Assembly (NCBI RefSeq): GCF_000025845.1
Contig: NC_014014.1
Coordinates: 1 to 64,000 of the forward strand
DNA length: 64,000 bases
Direction: 5' to 3'
From: Mycoplasma crocodyli MP145
GTDB lineage: Bacteria > Bacillota_I > Bacilli_A > Mycoplasmatales > Metamycoplasmataceae
Shown here: positions 63,351 through 64,000 of the stretch, piece by piece
Position numbering within the stretch: position 1 is the first letter of the stretch
Layout of the letters: every line of letters begins with the position of its first letter
Made by a program: the position numbers and the translations under genes
The notes under the pieces: generated by a model
Database searches by the model: none
Told to the model about the DNA's origin: nothing
What the model saw: only the letters and a program-made list of their open reading frames with translations

Positions 63351-64000
63351 ATGGCTGAAAGTATTATTAAAGGTATAACTCTAAAAGTTATTGAAACAAT
63401 CCATCCTAAAGCATCAATTTTAATATTTACAAATTCTGGGCATTTAAGCCTTTATGCAGAAGGTATTTTTAATACAAACAGCAAAAATAGAAGCAATTTA
63501 ATTCTTGGTTCACTAGTGGAAGTTGAATATTTTAGAGCAAGACTTAACAACAAAATGAGTAAGTTAAAGAAGGTTTCAATCCTTAAAGAAGTTGATGTTA
63601 CTCAATTGTTTAATTCTCTATTTATCCAAAAAATAATTTACATATTTGACTATATCACAGTTAAAAACAACTTAGTAGACATTTACGAAAAGTTAATTGA
63701 TTTTATTGGTATAGGTCGTAACTCACATATCTTAACTATACTAGCAAGTTATATTTTAACTTATAACGGATATGAACCAAATTTTTCAAAATGCTCTGAG
63801 TGTGGTAGTTTTAAAAATATATCTGATTTTGAATTTTATAAAGGCGGTTACTTATGCCAAAATCATTCAAAAAATAGTATATCTATAGAAGAACTTGAAG
63901 CATATTATTGACTTAGAAATGACCACAAAAAATATATCGAGGAAGTTACCCCAACAATAAACAAATTAATTTATCAAAAATTAATCAATCATTTAAGTGA
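63351..64000 (+). CDS. recO: DNA repair protein RecO (cut by the window end)
   Basis: RecO loads RecA with RecR in recombinational repair. At least 216 residues are visible: an N-terminal OB domain (KGITLKVIETIHPKASILIF, SLYAEGIFNTNSKNR), a helical domain with LASYILTYNGYEPNF, and a zinc-like site CSECGSF plus CQNH. A UGA Trp codon occurs at 63909. The coding frame is still open at the last base. It is divergent from the asp23-fakA-plsX-rnc-smc block. Confidence 0.9.

Overview
The window is a 64 kb stretch of a mycoplasma (Mollicutes) chromosome, opened at the first base of dnaA. The evidence is very high AT content, UGA read as tryptophan inside nearly every long gene (most genes only stay open under genetic code 4), a wall-less gene set, lipoproteins with a cysteine lipobox, and AGA as the usual arginine codon. 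The presence of an M13 peptidase, AsnA and DUF3137/LemA genes suggests the hominis/synoviae side of the mycoplasmas; that placement is inference. I found no rRNA, CRISPR array, insertion sequence or prophage.

Layout. 0-2.8 kb: dnaA, DnaA-box spacer (oriC), dnaN and a small S4 RNA-binding gene. 2.8-7.9 kb: asnA with a PQ-loop membrane protein, mnmE, and an M13 metallopeptidase. 8-13.3 kb: tatD, ksgA, a MATE-type exporter, prs, rsmG. 13.3-18.1 kb: a translation/transcription operon rimP-nusA-ylxR-infB-apt. 18.2-24.2 kb: eno, an iron alcohol dehydrogenase, a TDT/SLAC1-like channel with dCMP deaminase, a membrane protein and a DJ-1/PfpI protein. 24.2-31.7 kb: polC, cdsA and coaX leftward; an ECF transporter S subunit (probably pantothenate) and a YgjP-like peptidase rightward. 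31.8-38.9 kb: dnaJ, small membrane paralogues, gpmI, and a DUF3137-like/LemA pair behind a (TA)12 tract. 39-45.7 kb: tsaE-tsaB-tsaD for t6A tRNA modification, two HAD phosphatases, tuf with a structured leader, pyrG. 45.7-48.6 kb: a lineage-specific island of three related lipoproteins, two small membrane proteins and a broken ORF. 48.8-56.3 kb: tyrS with a YtpR-like protein, degV, a coiled-coil membrane protein, a topoisomerase B subunit (parE-like) and a 523-residue lipoprotein. 56.4-64 kb: tRNA-Thr(GGU), then a leftward block asp23-fakA-plsX-rnc-smc, and recO running off the right end.

How the genes fit together. The set supplies replication start and elongation (DnaA, DnaN, PolC, topoisomerase, SMC), translation factors and rRNA/tRNA modification (EF-Tu, IF-2, NusA, RimP, KsgA, RsmG, MnmE, TsaBDE), the lower half of glycolysis (GpmI, Eno), nucleotide salvage (Prs, Apt, dCMP deaminase, PyrG) and phospholipid building from imported fatty acids (FakA, PlsX, CdsA). 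Cofactor A supply is represented by CoaX and the divergent S subunit.

The points most worth a second look are the folded tuf leader, a perfect 19-bp inverted repeat between tRNA-Thr and smc, the (TA)12 tract running into a -10 box, a large class of apparently leaderless mRNAs, and YlxR, whose ancestral stop appears to have been converted to Trp by the UGA reassignment.
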